A DNA stretch of 64,000 bases, taken from the NCBI GenBank assembly GCA_025455885.1, contig JALOLR010000015.1:50032-114031 (forward strand). The letters are read 5' to 3'. Made by a program: the position numbers and the translations under genes. This stretch comes from Acidimicrobiales bacterium. GTDB lineage: Bacteria; Actinomycetota; Acidimicrobiia; Acidimicrobiales; Acidimicrobilacustridaceae. This document shows, one piece after another, positions 9,002 to 16,320 of the stretch (its first letter is position 1; each line of letters begins with the position of its first letter). Below the pieces are notes generated by a model. It worked only from the letters and a program-made list of their open reading frames with translations. It searched no databases and was not told where the DNA came from.

Positions 9002-10141
9002 TCAGGCGGAGGCGCGGTCCTTGGCCACCTCGTCGAGGGACTCGTACTCCTCACCGGTGTCGACCCAGTCCTCGAACTGGGTGACGCCCAGCGTGTCGAA
9101 CCGGGCCCGGAGCCATCCGTCGTTGGCGTCGAGCAGGCCCAGCTTCTTGCAGTTCGGCACGATCTTGGAGAAGAGCAGCTGTTGGAACGGGTCCTCGTTC
9201 TTGAGCTTCGGGTCGTCCTGGCGGAACACCCGGATCGCGTCGGCCGCCGGCACGCCGAGGCGCTCCCACACCTCCTGGAGCAGGAAGCGGTCCCGCATCC
9301 GCACGGCCGCCTCGAAGGCGAACTCCTGGCGGTCCAGCAGCTCGGCGTCGCTCAGCTCCGCGTAGTACTCCTTCAGCGACAGCACCCCGAAGGCCACGTG
9401 GCGGGCCTCGTCGCTCATGACGTAGCGGAGCAGCTGCTTGAGCAGCGGGTCGCTGGTCATCTGCATCGCCAGTCCGAACGACGCCAGGGCCAGGCCCTCC
9501 ACCATGATCTGCATGCCGAGGTAGGTCATGTCCCACCGGCTGTCGGCGATGATGTCGTCGAGGAGCATCTTCAGGTGGTGGTTGACCGGGTAGTGCCCGT
9601 CGAGCTTCGTGTCGAGGTACTTCGCGAAGACCTCGACGTGGCGGGCCTCGTCCATCACCTGGGTCGACGCGTAGTACTTGGCGTCGATCCACGGGACGGT
9701 CTCGACGATCTTGGCGGTGCAGACCAGCGCACCCTGCTCGCCGTGGAGGAACTGGCTGAGGCTCCACTGCTGGCGGTGGATCCCGAACTGGATCCAGTCG
9801 TCGTCGGTCCACCGGCTGAGTGCGGTGGTGCCGAGGTCGATGCCGAGGGCCTCGAGGCCGGCCACGCTGGGGGTGAGGGGGTTCTCGCGGGCCAGGCGTT
9901 CGGGGTCCACGTCGATCGTCCAGTCGAGATCGGTCTCGGCGTTCCACTGCGACGTCTTGGCCTTCTCGTAGAGCCTGGCCAGCGGTTCCCGGCTGCGCTC
10001 GTAGTCCCAGGTGAAGATGGTGTCGGCGTTGTCGGTGACGGTGTGGATGGCCGCATCGACGTCGGTGTTGCTGAGCGCCAGGATGGCGTCGAGGTCGTCG
10101 ACCTCGTCCCTCCCGAGGATCTCGGCGTTCGATCGGCCCAT
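9002..10141 (-). CDS. Ferritin-like diiron carboxylate protein (R2/AurF-type oxygenase candidate)
   Basis: A 379-residue helical protein with two identical diiron half-sites, each EX29EXXH. The first uses Glu135, Glu165 and His168 (MDEARHVE); the second uses Glu215, Glu245 and His248 (SDEARHVA). This is the classic four-helix-bundle ligand set of ribonucleotide reductase R2-like and N-oxygenase-like (AurF) diiron enzymes, which activate O2. No radical-tyrosine region can be assigned by eye, so an oxygenase or oxidase is more likely than an RNR subunit. The ATG (10141) is preceded by a GAGGGAG Shine-Dalgarno, and TAGCAT lies about 55 nt upstream. Substrate unknown. It may form an operon with the EcsC-like gene. 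Confidence 0.85.
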   Translation of the reverse strand: MGRSNAEILGRDEVDDLDAILALSNTDVDAAIHTVTDNADTIFTWDYERSREPLARLYEKAKTSQWNAETDLDWTIDVDPERLARENPLTPSVAGLEALGIDLGTTALSRWTDDDWIQFGIHRQQWSLSQFLHGEQGALVCTAKIVETVPWIDAKYYASTQVMDEARHVEVFAKYLDTKLDGHYPVNHHLKMLLDDIIADSRWDMTYLGMQIMVEGLALASFGLAMQMTSDPLLKQLLRYVMSDEARHVAFGVLSLKEYYAELSDAELLDRQEFAFEAAVRMRDRFLLQEVWERLGVPAADAIRVFRQDDPKLKNEDPFQQLLFSKIVPNCKKLGLLDANDGWLRARFDTLGVTQFEDWVDTGEEYESLDEVAKDRASA

Positions 10142-10196
10142 GGCGGTGGCTCCCTCGGCTGGGCGACCCGCACTCAGGGGCCGCGTGTGACGGCCG

Positions 10197-11084
10197 TCAT
10201 GCTAGGCCCGGGACGTCCTCGTCCCGGGATCGGTCGGCAGCGTGGTCGTGGCGCCGCCGACCGACCGTGGCCAACGTCACGAGCCAGATCACGAACACCA
10301 GCGAGACCACGAAGAAGCTCGGTGGCAGGTTGAACATGGTGGACAGCACCAGGCCCCCGACGACCCCGAACAGGGCGATGCCGGTGCCCAGCGCCGCGGC
10401 CATGGCCGGGCGTGCCGTGAAGCGCAGCGCGGTGGCGGCCGGGGTGACCACGAGCGCGAACAGCAGCAGCGTGCCGACGACCTGGACGGCCATGGTGATC
10501 ACGAGGGCCAGCAGGATCAGGAAGGCCACGCCCAGGCTCCGCACGGGCACCCGGCGGGCCTCGGCGACCCGTTCGTTCACCGACGCGAACGTCAGGGGCC
10601 GGGCGATGACGGCCAGCACGACCACGATGCCGGTGGTGATGAGGCCGAACGTCACCAGCTCGTCGTCGGAGATGGCGAGGAGGTTGCCGAACAGGACGTT
10701 GGTGACGGTGTTGGCGCTCTTGGTGGCGAGGGAGTTGAACAGCACGCCGAGGCCCGTGGCGAAGGCGAGGATCGAGCCGGTCGACACCTCGCGGTCGGTC
10801 AGGCGCTTGCCGAGCAGGCCGATGGCCAGCGCCCCGCCGATGGTGAAGACGGCCAGGCCGAGGGTGACGGGGACGCCGATCAGGACGGCGCCGGTGGCGC
10901 CGGGGAAGCCGATGTGGGCCAGGGCGTGGGCGGCGAAGGCGTGCTGGCGCACGATCACGAAGTAGCCGAGGAGCCCGGCGGCGACGGCGACGATGCAACC
11001 GCCGATGAGGGCGTTGCGCATGAAGTCGGACTGCAGCACGTCCCACCAGTCGGGCTGGAAGGCGACCTCGGCCAGCACCGTCAC
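10197..11084 (-). CDS. znuB: Metal ABC transporter permease (ZnuB-like)
   Basis: A 295-residue inner-membrane permease of the ABC-3 family with about eight or nine transmembrane helices. It carries family-typical segments such as GGCIVAVAAGLLGYFVIVRQ near the N-terminus, HALAHIGFPGATGA, and the ALLVTPAATA-like helix (FALVVTPAATALRF). It forms the channel for a divalent metal, most likely Zn2+ given the adjacent Zur-type regulator. The GTG start overlaps the ATPase stop as GTGA. It is the last gene of the znuA-znuC-znuB operon. Manganese transport by the same fold cannot be excluded from the permease alone. Confidence 0.9.
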   Translation of the reverse strand: MTVLAEVAFQPDWWDVLQSDFMRNALIGGCIVAVAAGLLGYFVIVRQHAFAAHALAHIGFPGATGAVLIGVPVTLGLAVFTIGGALAIGLLGKRLTDREVSTGSILAFATGLGVLFNSLATKSANTVTNVLFGNLLAISDDELVTFGLITTGIVVVLAVIARPLTFASVNERVAEARRVPVRSLGVAFLILLALVITMAVQVVGTLLLFALVVTPAATALRFTARPAMAAALGTGIALFGVVGGLVLSTMFNLPPSFFVVSLVFVIWLVTLATVGRRRHDHAADRSRDEDVPGLA

Positions 11085-11896
11085 GGCGCGCTGCGGGTGA
11101 AGAGGTCGCCGGTGGCGGTGCGGACCACCCGGACCTGTGTGCCGTACAGGTGGGTGAGCAGCTCCTCGTCGACGACGTCACCGACCGCCCCGTAGTGGGC
11201 GTGCCCGTCGAGGAGGTAGATGGCGCCGTCGAGGACCGACAGCAGCGGGTTGAGGTCGTGGGCGACGATGACGATGGTCACCCCGCGCTCGATCCGGAGA
11301 CGGGACAGGACGTCGACGATCTCGCGCTGGTTGCGCAGGTCGAGGTTGGCGAGCGGCTCGTCGAGCAGCAGGATCTCGGGGTCGCCGACGAGCGCCTGGG
11401 CGATCGCCACCCGCTGGCGCTGGCCCCCGGACAGCTCGGACATGCGCCGGTCGGCGAACCCGCCGGCGCCGACGGCGTCGAGCGTGGCGGTGATGCGGGC
11501 GCGGTCGGTCGGGGAGAGCCGGCCGAGACCCCAGCGCCGACCGGCCAGGCCCAGAGCGACGAGGTCCCGGGCTCGCACGGCCTCGCCGATGGTGGCCGAG
11601 TCGTTCTGGGGCACGTAGCCGATGCGGTCCTCGCCTCGTCGGGGGGGACGGCCGAAGATCTCGATGTGCCCTCTCGCCACCGGGACGAGGCCGAGGAGGG
11701 CCTCGAGGAGCGTGGTCTTCCCCGAGCCGTTGGGACCGATGGCGGCGACGATCGATCGCGCCCTGATGGCCATCGTGCCGCGCGACCAGATCATCTTCCC
11801 GCCGCGCGCCACCGCCACGTCGTCGAGGACGATCGGGTCGGTGGGGCTCGCGGTGCCCGGGGATGCGGCGCCGCCGGGGCCGCGCCCGTCAGCCAA
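11081..11896 (-). CDS. znuC: Metal ABC transporter ATP-binding protein (ZnuC-like)
   Basis: A 271-residue cytoplasmic ATPase that powers metal import. Motifs: Walker A GPNGSGKTT, Q-loop YVPQND, ABC signature LSGGQRQRV, Walker B LLLDEPLANLD and H-loop AHDLN. The start is the rare codon TTG at 11896, inside the end of znuA (8-nt overlap TTGGCTGA); no ATG or GTG lies nearby in frame, and the overlap suggests translational re-initiation. The C-terminal ~30 residues after HAHYG form a small tail typical of ZnuC/MntB-type ATPases. Confidence 0.92.
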   Translation of the reverse strand: MADGRGPGGAASPGTASPTDPIVLDDVAVARGGKMIWSRGTMAIRARSIVAAIGPNGSGKTTLLEALLGLVPVARGHIEIFGRPPRRGEDRIGYVPQNDSATIGEAVRARDLVALGLAGRRWGLGRLSPTDRARITATLDAVGAGGFADRRMSELSGGQRQRVAIAQALVGDPEILLLDEPLANLDLRNQREIVDVLSRLRIERGVTIVIVAHDLNPLLSVLDGAIYLLDGHAHYGAVGDVVDEELLTHLYGTQVRVVRTATGDLFTRSAP

Positions 11897-12851
11897 GCGC
11901 CGTCCGCAGCGCCTGGAGCTGGGTCACCTGCCACTCGACGAAGGAGTCGACGCCCGGGGGCACCGTCTCGGTGACGTCGACGACGGGGACCTGGGACTCG
12001 GTCGCGACGCTCCGGAGCTGCTCGGGCACGGACCCCTCGGTCTGGGTGTTGTAGATCAGCACCGCCATCGACCCGTCGCGCAGGGCCTGCTGGAACTCGG
12101 CCACGTCGCCCGGAGCGGGATCCGACTCGTTGGCGGCGGCGTTCCGGTAGCCCTGCGGGGTGGCGTTCACGAGGCCCAGGGCGTCGGCCATATAGTCGAA
12201 GACGGATTCGGTCGACCCGAACGAGGTCCCCGTGGCGGCGGTCCTGATGGCGTCGATCTCCGCGAAGTAGGGCTCGAGGGCGGCGTCCCAGTCGGTGGCC
12301 CGGTCGGCGAAGTACGCCGCCGCCGCCGGCTCGAGGGCGGAGAGCTCGGCGGTGACCGCCTGGGAGACCTGGGTGACGAAGTCGGGGCCGTACCAGATGT
12401 GGGGGTTGTCGCCTTCGTCGACGCCGACGACCTCGCCGGCGTCGACGAGGGCCGGCTGTGGCGACAGGGCCTCGACGGCATCCGAGGCCCAGTGGTCGTA
12501 GTCGGCGCCGTTCACGACCACCAGCCTGGCATCGGAGAACTCGGCCGTGTCGGCGGCGGTCGGCTCGTAGTCGTGCGGGTCGGCCGACGAGCCCTGGATG
12601 ATGGTGGTGACCTCGGTGCAGGTGCCGCCGAGCTGCTCGACGATGTCGCCCCACTGGTCGACCGAGACGACGACCGGGATGGGGGCGACGGGGCACGGGG
12701 CCTCGGCGGCCGTGGTGGGCGGCGCAGTGGTCGGAGCCGGGGCGGCGGTGGTCGGTGCGGAGGCCTGGTCGGTGTCGCCGTCGCTCCCGCATGCTGCCAG
12801 GGTGAGCACGGCGACGACCGTCAGGGGGACGAGGGCGGTGGGGCGGCGCAT
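11889..12851 (-). CDS. znuA: Metal ABC transporter substrate-binding lipoprotein (ZnuA-like)
   Basis: A 320-residue extracytoplasmic metal-binding lipoprotein (cluster A-I). The signal ends in the lipobox LAAC (Cys21) followed by a Thr/Pro/Ala-rich tether to about residue 55. Likely metal ligands lie in DPHDYEP, NPHIWYGPD, a Glu in GSTESVFDYM and an Asp near the end (PPGVDSF). There is no long His-rich loop of the kind found in E. coli ZnuA. The ATG lies 6 nt after TAGGGT on the minus strand (12858-12863), so the mRNA is probably leaderless and faces the zur promoter across two putative operator repeats. It captures Zn2+ (or Mn2+) for ZnuBC. Confidence 0.9.
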   Translation of the reverse strand: MRRPTALVPLTVVAVLTLAACGSDGDTDQASAPTTAAPAPTTAPPTTAAEAPCPVAPIPVVVSVDQWGDIVEQLGGTCTEVTTIIQGSSADPHDYEPTAADTAEFSDARLVVVNGADYDHWASDAVEALSPQPALVDAGEVVGVDEGDNPHIWYGPDFVTQVSQAVTAELSALEPAAAAYFADRATDWDAALEPYFAEIDAIRTAATGTSFGSTESVFDYMADALGLVNATPQGYRNAAANESDPAPGDVAEFQQALRDGSMAVLIYNTQTEGSVPEQLRSVATESQVPVVDVTETVPPGVDSFVEWQVTQLQALRTALG

Positions 12852-12857
12852 GCCACG

Positions 12858-12929
12858 ACCCTAGAACGGGAGTGATTCTCGATACAAGTTGGATTGGGAG
12901 TGATTCCCGGGATATGTCGTCGCTAGGGT
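12858..12929. promoter_or_regulatory. Divergent znuA / zur promoters with two operator repeats
   Basis: Two -10 hexamers TAGGGT face away from each other: one on the minus strand at 12858-12863 for znuA and one on the plus strand at 12924-12929 for zur. Each is exactly 6 nt from its ATG. Between them are two near-identical 13-mers, GGGAGTGATTCTC (12868-12880) and GGGAGTGATTCCC (12896-12908). They are 28 bp apart and each is itself an imperfect palindrome. Their position over both -35 regions fits repression of both genes by Zur bound to zinc. Binding is inferred, since the sequence is not the textbook Zur box. Confidence 0.7.
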
Positions 12930-12935
12930 CTGGTC

Positions 12936-13379
12936 ATGCGCACCGACCTCCACGAGATCACCGCCCAGCGCCTGCGGCTGGAGGGACAGCGCTACACGAG
13001 GAACCGCCAGGCCATCGTCGACATCCTCGGCGATGCCGATCGCCCGTTGGCGCTCGCCGAGGTGCTCTCCCACGACGACGGGCTGGCACAGAGCTCGGTG
13101 TACCGCAACCTGGCCGTGCTCGAGCAGGCCGGCGTCGTGCGCCGGGTGGTGGCCACCGATGAGTTCGCCCGCTACGAACTGGCCGAGGACCTGACCGAGC
13201 ACCACCACCACCTGCTCTGCTCGGGATGTGGCGCGGTCGAGGACTTCGTCCTGCCGGGTCGCGTGGAGCGGGCGGTCGAGACCGCCCTGGCGAGCGTGGC
13301 CGAGGAGGTCGGATTCGAGGGCGTCCACCACCGCCTCGATCTCGTCGGCCTGTGCGCCCGCTGCCGCACCGCCGACTGA
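12936..13379 (+). CDS. zur: Fur-family regulator, probably the zinc sensor Zur
   Basis: A 147-residue ferric-uptake-family repressor. The N-terminal winged helix spans about residues 10-85 with recognition helix QSSVYRNLAVLEQAG. The C-terminal dimer domain has a His run (EHHHHLLCSGCG) and two CxxC pairs, Cys95/Cys98 and Cys140/Cys143, that form the structural zinc site. Divergent placement from a znuABC-type transporter makes Zur the best assignment over Fur or Mur. The ATG lies 6 nt after TAGGGT (12924-12929), so it is probably leaderless. Autoregulation through the shared intergenic repeats is likely. Confidence 0.88.
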   Translation: MRTDLHEITAQRLRLEGQRYTRNRQAIVDILGDADRPLALAEVLSHDDGLAQSSVYRNLAVLEQAGVVRRVVATDEFARYELAEDLTEHHHHLLCSGCGAVEDFVLPGRVERAVETALASVAEEVGFEGVHHRLDLVGLCARCRTAD

Positions 13380-13467
13380 CACCGGCGCCGGCACCCACTT
13401 CGATCCGGCGCCCGCTGCTCCGGGCAGGGTGCTTCGCGAAGGAAGGGTTGACCTCTCCCCGGATCCA

Positions 13468-13483
13468 TGCAAGCATTGCAATG
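13468..13483. promoter_or_regulatory. Palindrome over the start of the ArsR-type gene
   Basis: TGCAA (13468-13472) and TTGCA (13476-13480) form a perfect inverted repeat with a 3-nt spacer. It overlaps a perfect 10-bp palindrome CATTGCAATG at 13474-13483, which ends on the first base of the GTG start codon. SmtB/ArsR-family sensors usually bind AT-rich imperfect palindromes at their own promoter, so this is the likely autoregulatory operator. The surrounding DNA is much richer in GC. Confidence 0.6.
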
Positions 13484-13830
13484 TGACATCAAGTACGGCC
13501 CGCTTCGACACGACCGCAGAGCTGCTGCGGGCGTTGGCCAACCCCCTGCGGGTCGCCATCGTCACCGAGCTCGCGGCGGGGGAGCGCTGCGTCCACGAGC
13601 TCGTCGACGCGATCGGTGTCACCCAGCCCCTCGTCTCGCAACATCTCCGGGTCCTGCGCACCGCACACGTGATCGTGGGCACCCCGCGAGGTCGAGAGGT
13701 CGCCTACCGACTGACGGACGGCCACATCGCCCACATCGTGGCCGACGCCGTCGCCCACGCCGGTGAGCAAGGGCCGACACGCACACCGGCAACCCCGTCC
13801 ACGACACGACCCCGAGAGGAAGCCCGATGA
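13483..13830 (+). CDS. ArsR/SmtB-family metal sensor of CzrA type
   Basis: A 115-residue winged-helix repressor with recognition helix TQPLVSQHLRVLR. The C-terminal helix has Asp79, His81, His92 and Glu95, matching DXHX10HXXE, the alpha-5 zinc site of SmtB and CzrA. A single Cys36 (ERCVHEL) sits where ArsR proteins have their alpha-3 thiol pair, but the second Cys is replaced by His, so an arsenic site is unlikely. It is expected to release DNA when Zn2+ (or Co2+) is high. Its stop overlaps the ATG of the His-rich protein gene, making that gene its main target. The GTG start lies inside a palindrome. Confidence 0.85.
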   Translation: MTSSTARFDTTAELLRALANPLRVAIVTELAAGERCVHELVDAIGVTQPLVSQHLRVLRTAHVIVGTPRGREVAYRLTDGHIAHIVADAVAHAGEQGPTRTPATPSTTRPREEAR

Positions 13831-14129
13831 CGGCCACCGACCACGCCACCCATGCCACCCACGACCACACCCACGGTCCCGACTGCGGTCACGTCGCCGT
13901 CCAGCACGGCGACCACGTCGACTACCTCCACGACGGCCACGCCCACCACGACCACGAGGGCCACTGGGACGAGTGCGACCCGGCGACACTGCACGTCCTG
14001 CACGCCGCGCACGACCACACCCACGGTCCCGACTGCGGCCACGAGGCGGTGCCGCACGGCGACCACGTCGACTACCTCCACGACGGCCACCGCCACGCCG
14101 CCCACGACGGCCACTACGACGAGCACTGA
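13827..14129 (+). CDS. Histidine-rich duplicated protein, putative zinc buffer
   Basis: A 100-residue soluble protein with 28 histidines and 3 cysteines. It consists of two copies of a ~45-residue unit, HDHTHGPDCGH then HGDHVDYLHDGH. The copies are offset by exactly 50 codons and are almost identical at the DNA level (repeats begin at 13860 and 14010). No signal peptide or transmembrane helix is seen. Similar single-unit His-rich proteins occur beside CzrA-type regulators in actinobacteria and are sometimes misannotated as zinc transporter permeases; this one cannot be a permease. Translation is coupled to the sensor gene (ATGA overlap). A cytoplasmic zinc-buffering or metallochaperone role is inferred. 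Confidence 0.75.
   Translation: MTATDHATHATHDHTHGPDCGHVAVQHGDHVDYLHDGHAHHDHEGHWDECDPATLHVLHAAHDHTHGPDCGHEAVPHGDHVDYLHDGHRHAAHDGHYDEH
13860..14108 (+). repeat. Tandem intragenic duplication, 150-nt period
   Basis: Within the His-rich gene, the 29 nt at 13860-13888 recur exactly at 14010-14038. A second identical block of about 37 nt (starting near 13903 and 14053) encodes HGDHVDYLHDGH in both copies. High nucleotide identity, including third codon positions, points to a recent duplication or gene conversion that doubled the number of metal-binding units. Confidence 0.85.
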
Positions 14130-14214
14130 GACCCGCCACCCGAGTGGCCGACCGTCGGCCGTGGCCCCACCCGGCCGACGGAAACGCGCCCGCCAGCCCG
14201 AGGACTGTGACGCC

Positions 14215-14952
14215 GTGACCTATTGCATCGCCATGCGCCTCGACGAGGGCCTGTTGTTCTGCTCCGACACGCGCACCAACGCCGGCGTCGACAACGTCAG
14301 CACGTACCGCAAGCTCCACGTCTTCCAGCCCGACGCCGACCGGCTGTTCGTCCTGCAGTCCGCCGGCAACCTCGCCTCCACCCAGCAGGTGCTCGACCGG
14401 ATCGAACAGGACCTCGCCGGCCCGGAGCCCCGGGGGCTGGCCACCGTCTCCCACCTCTTCGAGGCGGCGCTCTACGTCGGTCGGATCAGCGCCGAGGTGG
14501 CCGACCAGCACCGCGCCGCCCTCGACCGGGTGGGCGCCGACGGCACGTCGAGCTTCATCGTGGGTGGCCAGGTGGCCGGCGATCGCCCGGACATCCTGCT
14601 CGTGTACCCCGAGGGCAACTACATCCGGGCCTCCGACGACCGGCCCTTCCTCCAGATCGGCGAGACCAAGTACGGCAAGCTCCACCTCGACCTCGCCGTG
14701 CTCTCCCGCGCCGACATGGCCGGAGCCACGAAGATCGCTCTCTCCTCCATGCTCAGCACGGCGAGGGCCAACCTCTCGGTCGGCCCCCCCTACGACCTCG
14801 CCCAGTACCGCAACGGGTCCTTCACGCTCGAGCAGGGCCGGCTCTCCGCCGACTCCGAGGTGCTGCGAGAGATGCAGCGCACCTGGGTCGAGTACCTCGT
14901 GGCGGGGGTCGACCTGCTCCCCGAGGTGTCGTTGGCCGATCTCCCCGACTGA
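14215..14952 (+). CDS. Anbu-type proteasome-like peptidase
   Basis: A 245-residue N-terminal-nucleophile hydrolase of the Anbu (ancestral beta subunit) family, related to HslV and 20S proteasome beta subunits. After Met removal the protein starts with Thr (MTYCIAMRLDEG), the expected nucleophile. Asp18 in SDTRTNAGVD and Lys33 in YRKLHVF occupy the supporting Asp17/Lys33 positions. GGQVAGDRPDILLVYPEGN is also family-typical. The GTG (14215) is preceded by a GAGGA Shine-Dalgarno about 10 nt upstream; longer upstream frames would run through the His-rich gene. In many bacteria Anbu sits with ATP-grasp, alpha-E and transglutaminase-like genes; none are next to it here. Confidence 0.88.
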   Translation: MTYCIAMRLDEGLLFCSDTRTNAGVDNVSTYRKLHVFQPDADRLFVLQSAGNLASTQQVLDRIEQDLAGPEPRGLATVSHLFEAALYVGRISAEVADQHRAALDRVGADGTSSFIVGGQVAGDRPDILLVYPEGNYIRASDDRPFLQIGETKYGKLHLDLAVLSRADMAGATKIALSSMLSTARANLSVGPPYDLAQYRNGSFTLEQGRLSADSEVLREMQRTWVEYLVAGVDLLPEVSLADLPD

Positions 14953-14970
14953 CCCCACCGAGCGGGGTGC

Positions 14971-16320
14971 TCAGGGGGTCGGCGACGTCGGGAACCGCAC
15001 CACGAACCGGGCGCCGCCCAGCACCGGGTCGTCGTCGACGGCGACGGAACCCCTGTGGCGGGCGGTGATGCCCGCCACGATCGCCAACCCCAGTCCGGCC
15101 CCGGCGTCGTCGGCGCTGCGGGCGTCGTCCAGGCGGGTGAACCGCTCGAAGATGCGGCGGCGGTCCGCCTCCGGGATCCCCGGCCCGTCGTCGGCGACCG
15201 CGAGCGTGACCACGCCGTCGCGCTCGGACAACGTGAAGCTCACCCGCCCGACCGCGTGCCGCGCCGCGTTGGATGCCAGGTTCTCGACGAGGCGGCGGAG
15301 CGCGTCGGCGTCCCCGGTCACCTGACCGGCCGACACCGCCGTGGTGTCGATCGCGAGGCCGGTGGTCCGGCGCAGGACGTCGGCCTGGGTCAACACGACG
15401 TCGTCGAGGTCGACGGGATGCGGGTCCCGGATCCCCTCCGCGTCCTGTGAGGCGAGCTCCAGCAGCTGCTCCACGAGGGCCTGCAGCCGCACGATCGCGG
15501 CGAGCGTCGCCGCGTCGTGGGCCTCGACGTCGTCGCCGGCGACCGACCGGGTCTCGACGAGTGCCCTGACCGCCGCCACGGGGCTGCGCAGCTCGTGGCT
15601 GGCGTCGGCCACGAGCTGGCGCTCCCGGTGGGAGGCGGCTTCGAGCCGGCCGAGCATGTCGTTCATCGTGACCGCCAATCGGGCGACCTCGTCGCCGGTG
15701 GCCGGCTCCGGGACCCGCTGCGCCAGGTTCCGGTCCGAGATCTCCGACACCGTCTCGCGCATCGCGTCGATGGGCCGGAACGCCCGACCGACCCCGACCC
15801 ACACCACGACGGCGACACCGCCGGTGATCAGCGGGACGAGGACGAACAGCGCGCGACGGACGGCCTGGAGCGACTGGAGGAGCTCGGCCTCCGAACGGGC
15901 CACGACCAGCCACCGGCCCTGCTCGCCCACGGGCGTCGCCCTCACCCGCAGCTCGCCCAGGTCGGGGTCGTCGACGGATCGGCTCACCACGCCCTCGTCG
16001 GCGCGGCTCGGAACGGCCAGCACGGGTCGCTCGCCGGTCGGGTCGGCGCCCGAGCTGCTGCTCGACACCGTGCCGTCGGGCTCGACGACCTGCACCACGA
16101 GGTCCGGTCGCCGCTCCAGCTGGGGCGCGGCGCGGCGCAGGGTGAGGGCGACCAGGACGTCGGTCTCGGCGGCGAGGCGCCGGTCCAGCTCGCCGACCAG
16201 GTTCGCCCGGAGCACGCCGAGCAGGGCGACCGCCGTCACGGCGAGGACCGCCCCGACGGCGACGGTGGCGACGAGGGTGATGCGCCATCGGATCGGGAGC
16301 CGGGCGCGAGCGGCGGTCAC
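14971..16320 (-). CDS. Membrane sensor histidine kinase (HAMP, HisKA, HATPase)
   Basis: A 449-residue sensor kinase. It has an N-terminal transmembrane helix (residues ~12-35), an extracytoplasmic sensing domain of ~115 residues, a second helix (~156-178), a HAMP linker, the phospho-acceptor H-box DASHELRSP, and an ATP-binding domain with N box NLASNAARHA, G1 DDGPGIP and G2 GAGLGLAIV. It autophosphorylates and passes phosphate to the upstream-encoded OmpR-type regulator. The GTG start overlaps the regulator stop as GTGA. The signal is unknown; the divergent secreted protein gene is a likely target of the pair. Confidence 0.95.
   Translation of the reverse strand: MTAARARLPIRWRITLVATVAVGAVLAVTAVALLGVLRANLVGELDRRLAAETDVLVALTLRRAAPQLERRPDLVVQVVEPDGTVSSSSSGADPTGERPVLAVPSRADEGVVSRSVDDPDLGELRVRATPVGEQGRWLVVARSEAELLQSLQAVRRALFVLVPLITGGVAVVVWVGVGRAFRPIDAMRETVSEISDRNLAQRVPEPATGDEVARLAVTMNDMLGRLEAASHRERQLVADASHELRSPVAAVRALVETRSVAGDDVEAHDAATLAAIVRLQALVEQLLELASQDAEGIRDPHPVDLDDVVLTQADVLRRTTGLAIDTTAVSAGQVTGDADALRRLVENLASNAARHAVGRVSFTLSERDGVVTLAVADDGPGIPEADRRRIFERFTRLDDARSADDAGAGLGLAIVAGITARHRGSVAVDDDPVLGGARFVVRFPTSPTP

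Noticed and set aside
10197..12851. Manganese (MntABC) assignment for the ABC transporter
   Set aside because: Sequence alone cannot exclude it, but a four-Cys Fur-type regulator on the divergent side and a zinc sensor next to it favour zinc.
13827..14129. Zinc transporter permease
   Set aside because: The protein has no hydrophobic segment at all; it is a soluble His-rich protein.
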